Origin: Desulfurispira natronophila
GTDB lineage: Bacteria > Chrysiogenota > Chrysiogenetes > Chrysiogenales > Chrysiogenaceae
DNA length: 64,000 nucleotides
Direction of reading: 5' to 3'
Assembly (NCBI RefSeq): GCF_014203025.1
Contig: NZ_JACHID010000007.1
Coordinates: 1 to 64,000, forward strand
Shown here: positions 23,302 to 31,008 of the stretch, piece by piece
Layout of the letters: each line of letters begins with the position of its first letter
Position numbering within the stretch: position 1 is the stretch's first letter
Notes under the pieces: model-generated
What the model saw: the letters and a program-made list of their open reading frames with translations, nothing else
Databases searched by the model: none
Told to the model about the DNA's origin: nothing
Program-made: the position numbers and the translations under genes

Positions 23302-24965
23302 GACCCACTTCCTTTTTTATCAGGTATCAGTCCATAAAAGCTGATGTACTTTTCGGCTATATCACGAAAAATAGGAGCAGCTACTGCCCCCCCCTGATAG
23401 ATGCCTCCGTCGGGTTCATCTACAAAGACTCCCATGACAACCTGCGGTTTATCGTAGGGGAAGAAGCCTATGAAGCTGGCAAAGTGGCGGTCACGACTGT
23501 AGCCATGTTCGGGGTCGAGTTTTTGTGCGGTTCCGGTCTTGCCACTGATAACAAAATGTTCCAGTGCAGCGTTGCGACCAGTCCCCTGCTCTACAGCGCC
23601 CTTCAGAAGCTGGCGCATGGTGCTGGCGGTTTCCGGAGTAAGAATACGCTTAGCTTCAGCATCTTGGTTGCCGTCACGAATCATGGTGGGACGCACAAGG
23701 TAACCACCATTGGCAACTGCGCTGTAAGCCCGTACCATCTGCAAGGCGTTGGCGCTGACTTCATACCCCATAGCCAGCGAGGTGCGAGAAAGGCGGCTCC
23801 ACTGAGCTGGTGGTCGCAGGAGGCCTTGAGATTCGCCACTGAGTTCCACACCAGTGGCTTGCCCCATGCCAAACAGGCGTAAATATTCGTAAAATGTTTC
23901 TTCAGGAATTTCGGCGGCGATTTTTGAAGTAATGATGTTGCTGGAACGTCGGAAACTCTCGGCCACGGAGGCCCAACCTAAAGGAGACACATCACGTATT
24001 CGACGGTTCCCCTCCCGGTACTCTCCTTGTTCACCGTAAAAAATGTCGGCCAATGTTACGCTGTTGCTTTGCAAAGCTGCCGCATAGGTAATGAGCTTGA
24101 TGGTTGAACCGGGTTCAAACGTTGAAGATACGGCTTCATTGCGCCAGGCCTGACGGGGATAGTTTGAGTAGTTGTTTGGGTCAAAGCTGGGCCAGCTGTA
24201 CATACTCAGTATTTCGCCATTGTGGGGATTCATGGCCACTATTGTGATATTTCGAGCGTTGTTTTCTTCCAGGTAGGTTTTAATAGTGTGGTGAGCAAAG
24301 GTCTGCAGTCGGCTGTCGATGCTTAGCTGAAGAGGAGGTTTGGTGGTTTCCTGGTTGCGGGACATGGGCTCCAGCATGATTTCGCGACGACGGGCGTCAC
24401 GGTGAATTGCCACTCGCACTTCCTCACCCTGCAGCTGGCGATCGAAGCGGTGCTCAATACCTTCAAGACCTTGAACATCTACCCCGGTAAAGCCCAACAC
24501 TTTGGCCAGCAGCTTGCCAGCTGGGTAGAAGCGACGCTCCCCTTCAAGCAATCCGACTCCACGCAGATCAGCAACTTGGGATGCTACCGCAGGGTCGACA
24601 TTGCGGGCTATCCAGAAAAAACCTGTGGCGCCTGCAATGCGCTGGTAGATTGGGCCGTAGTCAGGCATTCCCAATGCCTGGGCGATCAGACTGGCGGTAT
24701 CGCGGTGATTTTCGATTTCTGACCCAATACCGTAAATGGAGTAGGCGCGAGTGCTGACTGCCAGGTGTATACCATGGCGATCGATGATGTGAGCCCGGTT
24801 CTGGCGCAGGGTGAAGTCTTTGTCGTACTGTGCTGCCAGGCGGCTTTTCCAGTGCTCATGTTGTATTATCTGTTTTTCTACCAGGTGGTAACCGATGTAC
24901 AGCACACCGACCAGCACCAGGGCAATCTGCAGGAAGCGAAAGTGCTGAATGTGCTTAGTTTGCAA
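23298..24965 (-). CDS. ftsI: Penicillin-binding protein, FtsI/PBP3-type transpeptidase
   Basis: A 555-residue class B PBP that crosslinks septal peptidoglycan. One N-terminal membrane helix (residues ~9-27), a dimerisation domain (AHIIDRHGIHLA), and the transpeptidase domain with FEPGSTIKL (STxK Ser), FRRSSNI (SxN) and ISGKTGTAQK (KTG). Overlaps ftsL by 11 bp and murE by 4 bp. Complete; no PASTA domains. Confidence 0.92.
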   Translation of the reverse strand: MQTKHIQHFRFLQIALVLVGVLYIGYHLVEKQIIQHEHWKSRLAAQYDKDFTLRQNRAHIIDRHGIHLAVSTRAYSIYGIGSEIENHRDTASLIAQALGMPDYGPIYQRIAGATGFFWIARNVDPAVASQVADLRGVGLLEGERRFYPAGKLLAKVLGFTGVDVQGLEGIEHRFDRQLQGEEVRVAIHRDARRREIMLEPMSRNQETTKPPLQLSIDSRLQTFAHHTIKTYLEENNARNITIVAMNPHNGEILSMYSWPSFDPNNYSNYPRQAWRNEAVSSTFEPGSTIKLITYAAALQSNSVTLADIFYGEQGEYREGNRRIRDVSPLGWASVAESFRRSSNIITSKIAAEIPEETFYEYLRLFGMGQATGVELSGESQGLLRPPAQWSRLSRTSLAMGYEVSANALQMVRAYSAVANGGYLVRPTMIRDGNQDAEAKRILTPETASTMRQLLKGAVEQGTGRNAALEHFVISGKTGTAQKLDPEHGYSRDRHFASFIGFFPYDKPQVVMGVFVDEPDGGIYQGGAVAAPIFRDIAEKYISFYGLIPDKKGSGS

Positions 24966-25293
24966 GGTCCCGAGCTCCTACTATGGTTCCATCCTGCAGG
25001 TACTCCAGTTGATCGGCAGCGGGATAGACCATCTCATGTTCACGGGCCAGGGCGCCTATATTGCCAGGGAAGCTGAGTTCATAGAGGCGGGCTTCCAGCA
25101 GTCCCAGGCGACCCTCCTCCTCCAACACTTCTCGCTGGAGCTGTGCTACGTCGTAACCTGCGGCAATAATTTTAGTTTTTATCCACAAGCTCAGCACTAT
25201 AGTGGTTATGATGAGCAGGGCAGAGAGTATATAGGATAGTCGTCGAAAACCCGGGTAGTCCCGGGAGGTGGCACGAAAGGGGAAAACCGCCAT
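24955..25293 (-). CDS. ftsL: FtsL-like cell division protein
   Basis: A 112-residue bitopic protein: short cytoplasmic N-terminus, one membrane helix (LSYILSALLIITTIVLSLWI, ~19-38) and a periplasmic coiled coil (QLQREVLEEEGRLGLLEARL). Sequence is weakly conserved in this family; the call rests on topology and its place directly before ftsI. It starts 9 bp after the M23 peptidase stop. mraZ and rsmH, the usual upstream genes, are absent. Confidence 0.75.
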   Translation of the reverse strand: MAVFPFRATSRDYPGFRRLSYILSALLIITTIVLSLWIKTKIIAAGYDVAQLQREVLEEEGRLGLLEARLYELSFPGNIGALAREHEMVYPAADQLEYLQDGTIVGARDLAN

Positions 25294-25302
25294 GGCGTAG
25301 TG

Positions 25303-26739
25303 CTACTCTCCCAGTCGTGCCAACTGGAAATCCAGCTCGTCCAGCTGGGCTCGCAGTACACCTCGCTTTGCCAGAAAGTCATTTTTATGCTCGCTAGCCA
25401 CAGAACTGGCGGAGGACGAAGATGCCAACGCTTGCATGGGATTCTGCAACTTTCCGTTGCGAATGACACGGAAGTCCAGGTGGGGGCCAGTAGCTACTCC
25501 GGTCATACCAACGTAGCCGATAACATCACCCTGCTCTACCCGACTGCCATAACGCACATTGTTGGCGTAACGGCTCAGGTGCAAGTACTGAGTGTGGTAA
25601 CCGTTGGCGTGAGCAATAGTGATCAGGTTGCCTGCAGGCCCTTTGCGCCCCCGAAACACTACCTTGCCATCGGCCACGGCTCGCACGGGGGTCCCTGTAG
25701 GAGCTACCAGATCAACGCCGCCGTGAAAGTGGCGGGTACCGTAGACGGGATGTGTTCGATAACCATAGTCGCTGGAAATGCGAGAGAACTCCACTGGTTT
25801 GCTCAGGAAAAATCGCTGAACTGAGTCTCCTTTATCATTATAGTAACCGGCGTTTCCATCGGCATCTACATAGTAATAAGCGCGGTACTCTCGGTTGCGT
25901 ATAATAATCTCGGCTGCCAGAATGCGTCCGGTCCCCATAAACTGGTCATTCAGCCAGTTTTCTTCAAATATTACTTTGTAGCGGGTACCAGGTTGTATAT
26001 CGCGATTAAAGTTTACCTGCCACGAAAAGACATTTTCCAGCTGACTGATAAGGGCATACCGGTTGTGGCGCTGCAGCTCCTGGGAAAGGCTATCGCTGAT
26101 AGTGCCGACAATGGTGTTGGTCCGCTTGTCAAACTCCCTTACGTCTTTCCATGTGTGAAATTCGCCGCTTTCCATGTCCTGTTCGATGTGCAGAGCGATG
26201 ACCCGACTCTGGTGGTAGATGAAACGGCGAAAGTTTTCATCGGGATCCAGGTGGATCTCGTATTTTTGGCCAACGCGGAAGCTATTGACTGAAAAGGTAT
26301 CTTTGAGTTGCTGAGTAATGTGGTGTATCTCCAGCGGGCTGAGTCCATTGGAGGCGAGGATGGCGTACAGGGAATCGCCACGTTTGACGGTCCCTTCGTG
26401 TACAGTGATTTCTTCAGGGATTTGGCCTTTCTCGATTTCAACGAAATCTGGCTCTTCCGTAAAGCCCTGCTCGTCTTCGTAGTCGATCAGTGCGGGCTGG
26501 TGTCGCTGTTCCAGGGCGGCGAGAACAGAGGACTCGTCGCTGAGAGACTTTCGCACATTAACTTCGGAAGAAATAATCATGTTGGCGCTGAAGCCAATAA
26601 GCAGTCCGGCACCTATTATAGAGCTGAACAGAACCATAATTTTTCTGCTGCCACCACTTTTGCGGCTGGATTGGTAGTTGCCAACATAGACTGGCCGTTT
26701 CCTGCTTTTCAAATCTGCACCTTCTTTTTCATCCTGCAT
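25303..26739 (-). CDS. M23 family metallopeptidase with LysM-like and OapA-type N-terminal region
   Basis: A ~478-residue membrane-anchored peptidoglycan hydrolase or regulator. One N-terminal membrane helix (MVLFSSIIGAGLLIGFSAN), a LysM/opacity-like segment (VKRGDSLYAILASNGLSPLE), then the M23 domain: GTRHFHGGVDL (H-x3-D zinc site), YHTQYLHLSRY, and GVATGPHLDFRV. In the last motif the second His of the usual H-x-H is Asp, so one expected zinc ligand differs; I have seen this HLDF/HLDY variant in other members, so activity cannot be excluded. Start ATG 26739 is preferred to a TTG at 26748. It lies between accA and ftsL, consistent with septal wall cleavage. Confidence 0.85.
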   Translation of the reverse strand: MQDEKEGADLKSRKRPVYVGNYQSSRKSGGSRKIMVLFSSIIGAGLLIGFSANMIISSEVNVRKSLSDESSVLAALEQRHQPALIDYEDEQGFTEEPDFVEIEKGQIPEEITVHEGTVKRGDSLYAILASNGLSPLEIHHITQQLKDTFSVNSFRVGQKYEIHLDPDENFRRFIYHQSRVIALHIEQDMESGEFHTWKDVREFDKRTNTIVGTISDSLSQELQRHNRYALISQLENVFSWQVNFNRDIQPGTRYKVIFEENWLNDQFMGTGRILAAEIIIRNREYRAYYYVDADGNAGYYNDKGDSVQRFFLSKPVEFSRISSDYGYRTHPVYGTRHFHGGVDLVAPTGTPVRAVADGKVVFRGRKGPAGNLITIAHANGYHTQYLHLSRYANNVRYGSRVEQGDVIGYVGMTGVATGPHLDFRVIRNGKLQNPMQALASSSSASSVASEHKNDFLAKRGVLRAQLDELDFQLARLGE

Positions 26740-26766
26740 CCCCCTCAAACTGAAAACAAGTTCTCT

Positions 26767-27726
26767 TTAGTGTTCCGTAAATACTCCGATTTTGCGGAAG
26801 CGTTCATAGCGATCCCGAATCAGGGCCTCGCCGTCCATGCCACTAAGCTCTTCGAGGTGGCGGCTGATGGCTTCACGGAAATTTTCAAAGGCCACTTTGC
26901 AATCCCGGTGCGCCCCCCCCATGGGCTCACTGATTACTTCATCAACTATTCCTAGATTGTGCAAGTTTGGGGCTGTGAGTTTGAGAGCCTTGGCGGCTAC
27001 CTCGCCCCTACTGCCATCTTTCCAGAGAATGGCGGCACACCCTTCTGGGCTGATTACCGAGTAGATAGAATACTGAAACATGAGTACTCGGTTGCCAACG
27101 CCCAGTGCCAAAGCACCACCGCTGCCGCCCTCACCGGTAACTACGGAAATTACCGGCACACGAAGTCCTGCCATTTCCAGCAGATTGCGTGCTATGGCTT
27201 CTCCCTGCCCCCGCTCCTCAGCACCAATTCCTGGGTAAGCGCCAGGGGTGTCTATCAGGGTAATAATGGGAAGATTAAATTTTTCTGCCAGCTTCATAAG
27301 TCGCAGTGCCTTACGGTAACCCTCGGGATGGGGCATACCGAAGTTGCGGCGGATGTTTTCAGCGGTGTTGCGGCCTTTCTGGTGACCAATAAGCATAACG
27401 GGCTTGCCTTCGAGTCGGCACAGTCCACCAACGATAGAGCGGTCATCATTAAAGGCGCGGTCGCCGTGCAGCTCAAGAAAATCTGTGAATACATTTTCGG
27501 CATAATCAAGGGTATAAGGACGAGCTGAGTGTCGCGCCACCTGAGTGGACTGCCACTCACTGAGATTACCGTAGATTTCTTCCTGCAGGGATGTGAGCTT
27601 GGTATTGAGTTTTTCTATTTCGGTAGAGAAGTTAAGCCCTTCCTGGGCTGCAAATTTCTCCAGTTCCTGTATTTTCTTTTCCAGCTCCACAATGGGACGC
27701 TCGAATTCGAGGGCGTTTGTGATCAT
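26767..27726 (-). CDS. accA: Acetyl-CoA carboxylase carboxyltransferase subunit alpha
   Basis: A 319-residue alpha subunit of the carboxyltransferase that makes malonyl-CoA for fatty acid synthesis. Clear markers: RPYTLDYAENVFTDFLELHG, GHQKGRNTAENIRRNFGMPH, TLIDTPGAYPGIGAEERGQG, GEGGSGGALALGVGNRVLM and SVISPEGCAAILWKD. AAAGGAGGAGC precedes the ATG. It is the first gene of a minus-strand run accA-M23-ftsL-ftsI-murE with gaps below 30 bp. accD is not in the window. Confidence 0.95.
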   Translation of the reverse strand: MITNALEFERPIVELEKKIQELEKFAAQEGLNFSTEIEKLNTKLTSLQEEIYGNLSEWQSTQVARHSARPYTLDYAENVFTDFLELHGDRAFNDDRSIVGGLCRLEGKPVMLIGHQKGRNTAENIRRNFGMPHPEGYRKALRLMKLAEKFNLPIITLIDTPGAYPGIGAEERGQGEAIARNLLEMAGLRVPVISVVTGEGGSGGALALGVGNRVLMFQYSIYSVISPEGCAAILWKDGSRGEVAAKALKLTAPNLHNLGIVDEVISEPMGGAHRDCKVAFENFREAISRHLEELSGMDGEALIRDRYERFRKIGVFTEH

Positions 27727-27948
27727 TCCGAAGCTCCTCCTTTACGTTAATAATGTAACATAATACTGTAGCCGGAAAAAAGCTGGAAAAGTCAAAAAAA
27801 AGGCAGGAGTGAGAAAAATTGCATTCTAATGGCCGATACGGCTTGTTCAGCTGCTCAAATTGTAATAGTCAGCACTGTTTTTGTCATGCCTGGTGCTCTT
27901 ACCGCGCTTGGCCGGAGGCCTATAGACTGCTCTGACCAGGCAAACTAA

Positions 27949-27979
27949 AACCGGCCCCCGCTGGGAGCGAGGGCCGGTT
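27949..27979 (-). terminator. Terminator after the nfnAB operon
   Basis: On the minus strand AACCGGCCCTCGCT, a short loop and AGCGGGGGCCGGTT form a long GC-rich stem followed by TTAGTTTG. It lies ~30 bp after the stop of the GltB-small-subunit-like gene. Confidence 0.8.
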
Positions 27980-28008
27980 ACGTGTGCAAGGGTTTAAAGC
28001 AAGAAGTA

Positions 28009-29448
28009 TCAATCTTGCCAGTATCCAAAGGCGTTGCCATTGCTCATGACATACTCGTGCAGAGCAGCGGCTGCAACTTTTGCCTGACCCATAGCCTGGA
28101 TGACGGTAGAGCCACCAGTGATAAGGTCACCACCGGCAAAGACACCTTTCTTGGAGGTAGCGCCGGTTTCAGGGTTTGCTACAACAACACCCCACTTGTT
28201 TACTTCGATTTCAGGGTTACTGGTGGGGATGATGGGGTTAACATCACAGCCGAGAGCCATGATGGCCGTGTCGCAATCATCCACAAAAGACTCCCCTGTC
28301 GGCTGGGGCCTGCGACGTCCAGAATCGTCAGCCTCACCCAGCTCCATCACATCACACTTGATCTGGCGGATGAAGAAGTTGTCATCGCCAACAAACTCGG
28401 TGGGGTTGGAAAGGAACTTGAAGGTAATAAACTCTTCCTTGGCATGGTGTAGCTCCTCGGTTCGGGCGGGAGCTTCCTCTTCGGAACGGCGGTAGTAAAC
28501 GGTAACGTCGGCTCCAAGGCGCTTGGCGGTACGAGCTGCGTCCATGGCGGTGTTACCGGCACCGATAATACCCACTTTTTTGCCCTGGTACAGGGGAGTG
28601 ACATTATCGGGGAAGTTGTTGGCGCCCATGAGGTAGACGCGAGTCAGGTATTCGTTGGCGGAGTAGACGCCGTTGAGGTTTTCGCCGGGTACGCCGGTCA
28701 TCTTGGGCAGTCCGGCACCCGTACCAACAAAGATGGAGTCGAAACCCCACTCTGGTCCCATGAGGTCATCGAGGCTCATGGACTTGCCGACGATGGTGTT
28801 GTACATGAATTTGACGCCCATTTGCTCCAGGAAGTTAATGTCTTCGTCAATAACAGCCAGGGGGAGGCGGAAGCGGGGAATACCGTATACCAGAACGCCA
28901 CCACCGCGGTGGAAGGCTTCAAATACTGTCACGTCGTGGCCGCGCTTGCGGATTTCGTATGCTGCTGTCATACCGGCGGGTCCGCTGCCAACAACGGCAA
29001 CTTTTTTGCCGGTAGAAGCTGCTACTTCGGGAACCTTGCGCAGGCCATTGTCGCGCTCATAGTCAGACGCAAAGCGCTCCAAAGAGCCGATAGCCACGGG
29101 CTTGCCACGCTTTCCTATGATGCATACCAGCTCACACTGCTGGTCCTGAGGGCAAACACGACCGCAGATAGCAGGGAGGAAGTTGGTCTCGCGAAGTTTT
29201 TTGGCAGAAGCGTCAAAGTCGCCTTTTTCGATGAGCTTTATGAATGCAGGAATGTCGATGCGAACGGGACAGCCCTCGACGCACTGAGGTGTCTTGCAGT
29301 CGAGACAGCGTGCTGCTTCGCGCTTGGCGTTTTCATCGGCGAATCCCAGGGGAACTTCATCAAAGTTTTTGACACGGTCTTCGGGGCGCTGTTCAGGCAT
29401 GGGGTGACGTTCAATTGCCATGCGCTCTTTAGGAGTGAGTTCAGCCAT
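28009..29448 (-). CDS. nfnB: NfnB/GltA-type NADPH oxidoreductase (homotetrameric glutamate synthase small-subunit family)
   Basis: A 479-residue flavoprotein. N-terminal Cys-rich domain with two 4Fe-4S motifs (AARCLDCKTPQCVEGCPVRI and ICGRVCPQDQQCELVC), an FAD site (KKVAVVGSGPAGMTAAYEI) and a NAD(P) site (GIIGAGNTAMDAARTAKRLG). These proteins are annotated as glutamate synthase small subunit, but together with the adjacent FAD/NAD-binding protein they form NfnAB/SfnAB-type NADH-dependent ferredoxin:NADP oxidoreductase, a flavin-bifurcating transhydrogenase. No gltB large subunit is nearby. It starts directly after the nfnA stop. Confidence 0.85.
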   Translation of the reverse strand: MAELTPKERMAIERHPMPEQRPEDRVKNFDEVPLGFADENAKREAARCLDCKTPQCVEGCPVRIDIPAFIKLIEKGDFDASAKKLRETNFLPAICGRVCPQDQQCELVCIIGKRGKPVAIGSLERFASDYERDNGLRKVPEVAASTGKKVAVVGSGPAGMTAAYEIRKRGHDVTVFEAFHRGGGVLVYGIPRFRLPLAVIDEDINFLEQMGVKFMYNTIVGKSMSLDDLMGPEWGFDSIFVGTGAGLPKMTGVPGENLNGVYSANEYLTRVYLMGANNFPDNVTPLYQGKKVGIIGAGNTAMDAARTAKRLGADVTVYYRRSEEEAPARTEELHHAKEEFITFKFLSNPTEFVGDDNFFIRQIKCDVMELGEADDSGRRRPQPTGESFVDDCDTAIMALGCDVNPIIPTSNPEIEVNKWGVVVANPETGATSKKGVFAGGDLITGGSTVIQAMGQAKVAAAALHEYVMSNGNAFGYWQD

Positions 29449-30285
29449 CTATTTCACCTCTTCCAGTTTTTCCATTGCAATTTTTTCCTGCTCCAGGAAC
29501 ATCTTTTGACGCTGTACCAGTTCTTCAAAGTTTACCTGGTGGGCGTCAAAATCGGGACCGTGGAAGCAAGCGAACTTGGTCTTGCCGCCAACACTGACGC
29601 GGCAGGCACCACACATACCAGTTCCGTCAACCATAATGGCGTTGAGGGAGCAGTAGGTTTTCACTTCTTTAGGTTTGGTCAGGTTGGCGACCGCCTGCAT
29701 CATGGGGACCGGACCAACGGAAAGCACCCAGCTGACGTCTTCTTTCTCCATCAGCTGCTTCAGCCCATCGGTGACAAAACCTTCAACGCCCTGTGAGCCG
29801 TCGTTAGTGCAGACGATCACGTCGTCGCATACTTCGCGCATTTCAGCTTCCAGGAGTACCAGGTCCTTGCTGCGGGCACCGATGATGCCAACAACGCGAT
29901 TACCCATAGCTTTCATGGCCCGGGCAGGGGGCATAACGGCGCCGGTGCCGTAACCACCGCCAACAACCACAGCTGTGCCAGAGACTTTTTCCAGGTGGGT
30001 CTGCTCGCCCAAGGGGCCAACTATATCCTGGAAGCATTCGCCTTGCTTGAGAGCTACGGCTTCGGTGGATGTGCGACCGGCGGCCATAATGATGATACGA
30101 ATGGTGCCCTTCTCGGAATCCCAACCGGAGATAGAGATGGGGATGCGCTCACCTTTAGCGTTAACCCGCAGGATAATAAACTGGCCGGGCTTCATGTTCT
30201 TTGCGGCCATGGGGGCGTAAACGTGGAACAGAGCCATGCCGGGGACAAGGTCTTGTTTTTCCACTATTTCATAGAGTTTTGGCAT
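29449..30285 (-). CDS. nfnA: NfnA-type FAD/NAD-binding subunit with [2Fe-2S] cluster
   Basis: A 278-residue protein of the sulfide dehydrogenase/dihydroorotate dehydrogenase electron-transfer family. FAD domain with FIILRVNAKGERIPISISG, NAD domain with VVVGGGYGTGAVMPPARA, and a C-terminal [2Fe-2S] site DGTGMCGACRVSVGGKTKFA followed by CFHGPDFDAH. It partners the next gene in electron bifurcation between NADH, ferredoxin and NADPH. TAAGGAG Shine-Dalgarno 7 bp upstream. Confidence 0.85.
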   Translation of the reverse strand: MPKLYEIVEKQDLVPGMALFHVYAPMAAKNMKPGQFIILRVNAKGERIPISISGWDSEKGTIRIIIMAAGRTSTEAVALKQGECFQDIVGPLGEQTHLEKVSGTAVVVGGGYGTGAVMPPARAMKAMGNRVVGIIGARSKDLVLLEAEMREVCDDVIVCTNDGSQGVEGFVTDGLKQLMEKEDVSWVLSVGPVPMMQAVANLTKPKEVKTYCSLNAIMVDGTGMCGACRVSVGGKTKFACFHGPDFDAHQVNFEELVQRQKMFLEQEKIAMEKLEEVK

Positions 30286-30317
30286 TCCGTATACTCCTTA
30301 AAAAATTTTCAGCTTAT

Positions 30318-30638
30318 CTATTGGCAAACGTTTAGCTGGTTTTGGCTGTGATCGTAGCTCACGGAGAAGTTGACTGTGGCTTCCTGGGGCATCGCCTGCA
30401 GGCTCTGAACCAAATCGCCAATGCTCATTCCCTTGATCGTGCAGGCCTCGTCAAGCTGACTCTTGATGTACTCCTGGCTCTTTTCCAGATAGAGTTTGTG
30501 GGCACTGCTGTACTCATCGAGCTCAGCAATCACGGCGCCCTTCACCAAATCCTCTACGGTAAAACGCTTGTTGCCTTCGCTGTTCTCCAGCACCTGGATG
30601 TAGCTGTTACCACATACACGGACACTTTGTTTTTTCAT
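30318..30638 (-). CDS. Hypothetical protein, 106 residues
   Basis: No recognised family. A small soluble protein with mixed helix/strand and two Cys near the ends (VRVCGNSY, LNVCQ). Start at 30638 is chosen because AAAAGGTG lies 8 bp before and a plausible promoter lies further upstream; a longer frame to 30977 would run through that promoter and the clpC promoter. It is 32 bp upstream of nfnA on the same strand and may be co-transcribed with it. Confidence 0.6.
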   Translation of the reverse strand: MKKQSVRVCGNSYIQVLENSEGNKRFTVEDLVKGAVIAELDEYSSAHKLYLEKSQEYIKSQLDEACTIKGMSIGDLVQSLQAMPQEATVNFSVSYDHSQNQLNVCQ

Positions 30639-30686
30639 AACGCGTACACCTTTTCTCTTGATATTGTCGAATTTACGTAAAGCCTC

Positions 30687-30716
30687 ACTATAGTATACGA
30701 TCTGCCCTGAGGTCAA
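30687..30716 (-). promoter_or_regulatory. Predicted sigma-70 promoter for the 106-residue protein gene
   Basis: On the minus strand TTGACC (30716-30711), 18-bp spacer, TATAGT (30692-30687), ~50 bp before the chosen start. Confidence 0.45.
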
Positions 30717-30894
30717 GGGAATTGTATACAATGAATGGCGGTTTTCAAATAATGTTATAAAAATGGCCCTGGTTTGCAAGCGCGGGCAAAGCGTACTGCC
30801 AGCAATATAGAAACTGTGAATCGAGGGCCGGGGGAAACCTTGGGGCGGCCTGGAAGTTTGCCTTGCCGACAGCCCTGCCGGCTCACGTATTCGG

Positions 30895-30922
30895 TTGACA
30901 GTGTTCATGCAGGGGGTATACT
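30895..30922 (+). promoter_or_regulatory. clpC: Predicted sigma-70 promoter of clpC
   Basis: Consensus TTGACA (30895-30900), 16-bp spacer, TATACT (30917-30922). The start codon lies 87 bp downstream of the -10 box. It also shows that the longer frame beginning at 30895 is not the real gene start. Confidence 0.75.
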
Positions 30923-31008
30923 GGCAAGAATTACCTGGGAGAAAATCAGGTTGTGCCGCCCCTGGGGCACCTGCCATTTTTCCAGTGTATCTTTATCAGG
31001 AGCCACCC

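Larger units (their letters stand above)
30639..31008. other. Divergent intergenic region with two promoters
   Basis: 370 bp between the hypothetical gene (minus) and clpC (plus). It holds one predicted promoter for each direction; the 170 bp between them show nothing else I can name. Confidence 0.6.

Noticed and set aside
28009-29448. True glutamate synthase small subunit
   Set aside because: No glutamate synthase large-subunit gene is adjacent, and the partner is an NfnA-type flavoprotein with a 2Fe-2S site, which fits a transhydrogenase better.
30895-31008. Longer N-terminus for ClpC starting at 30895
   Set aside because: These codons contain the -35 and -10 boxes, and the Clp_N domain starts at the ATG at 31009 with a good Shine-Dalgarno.
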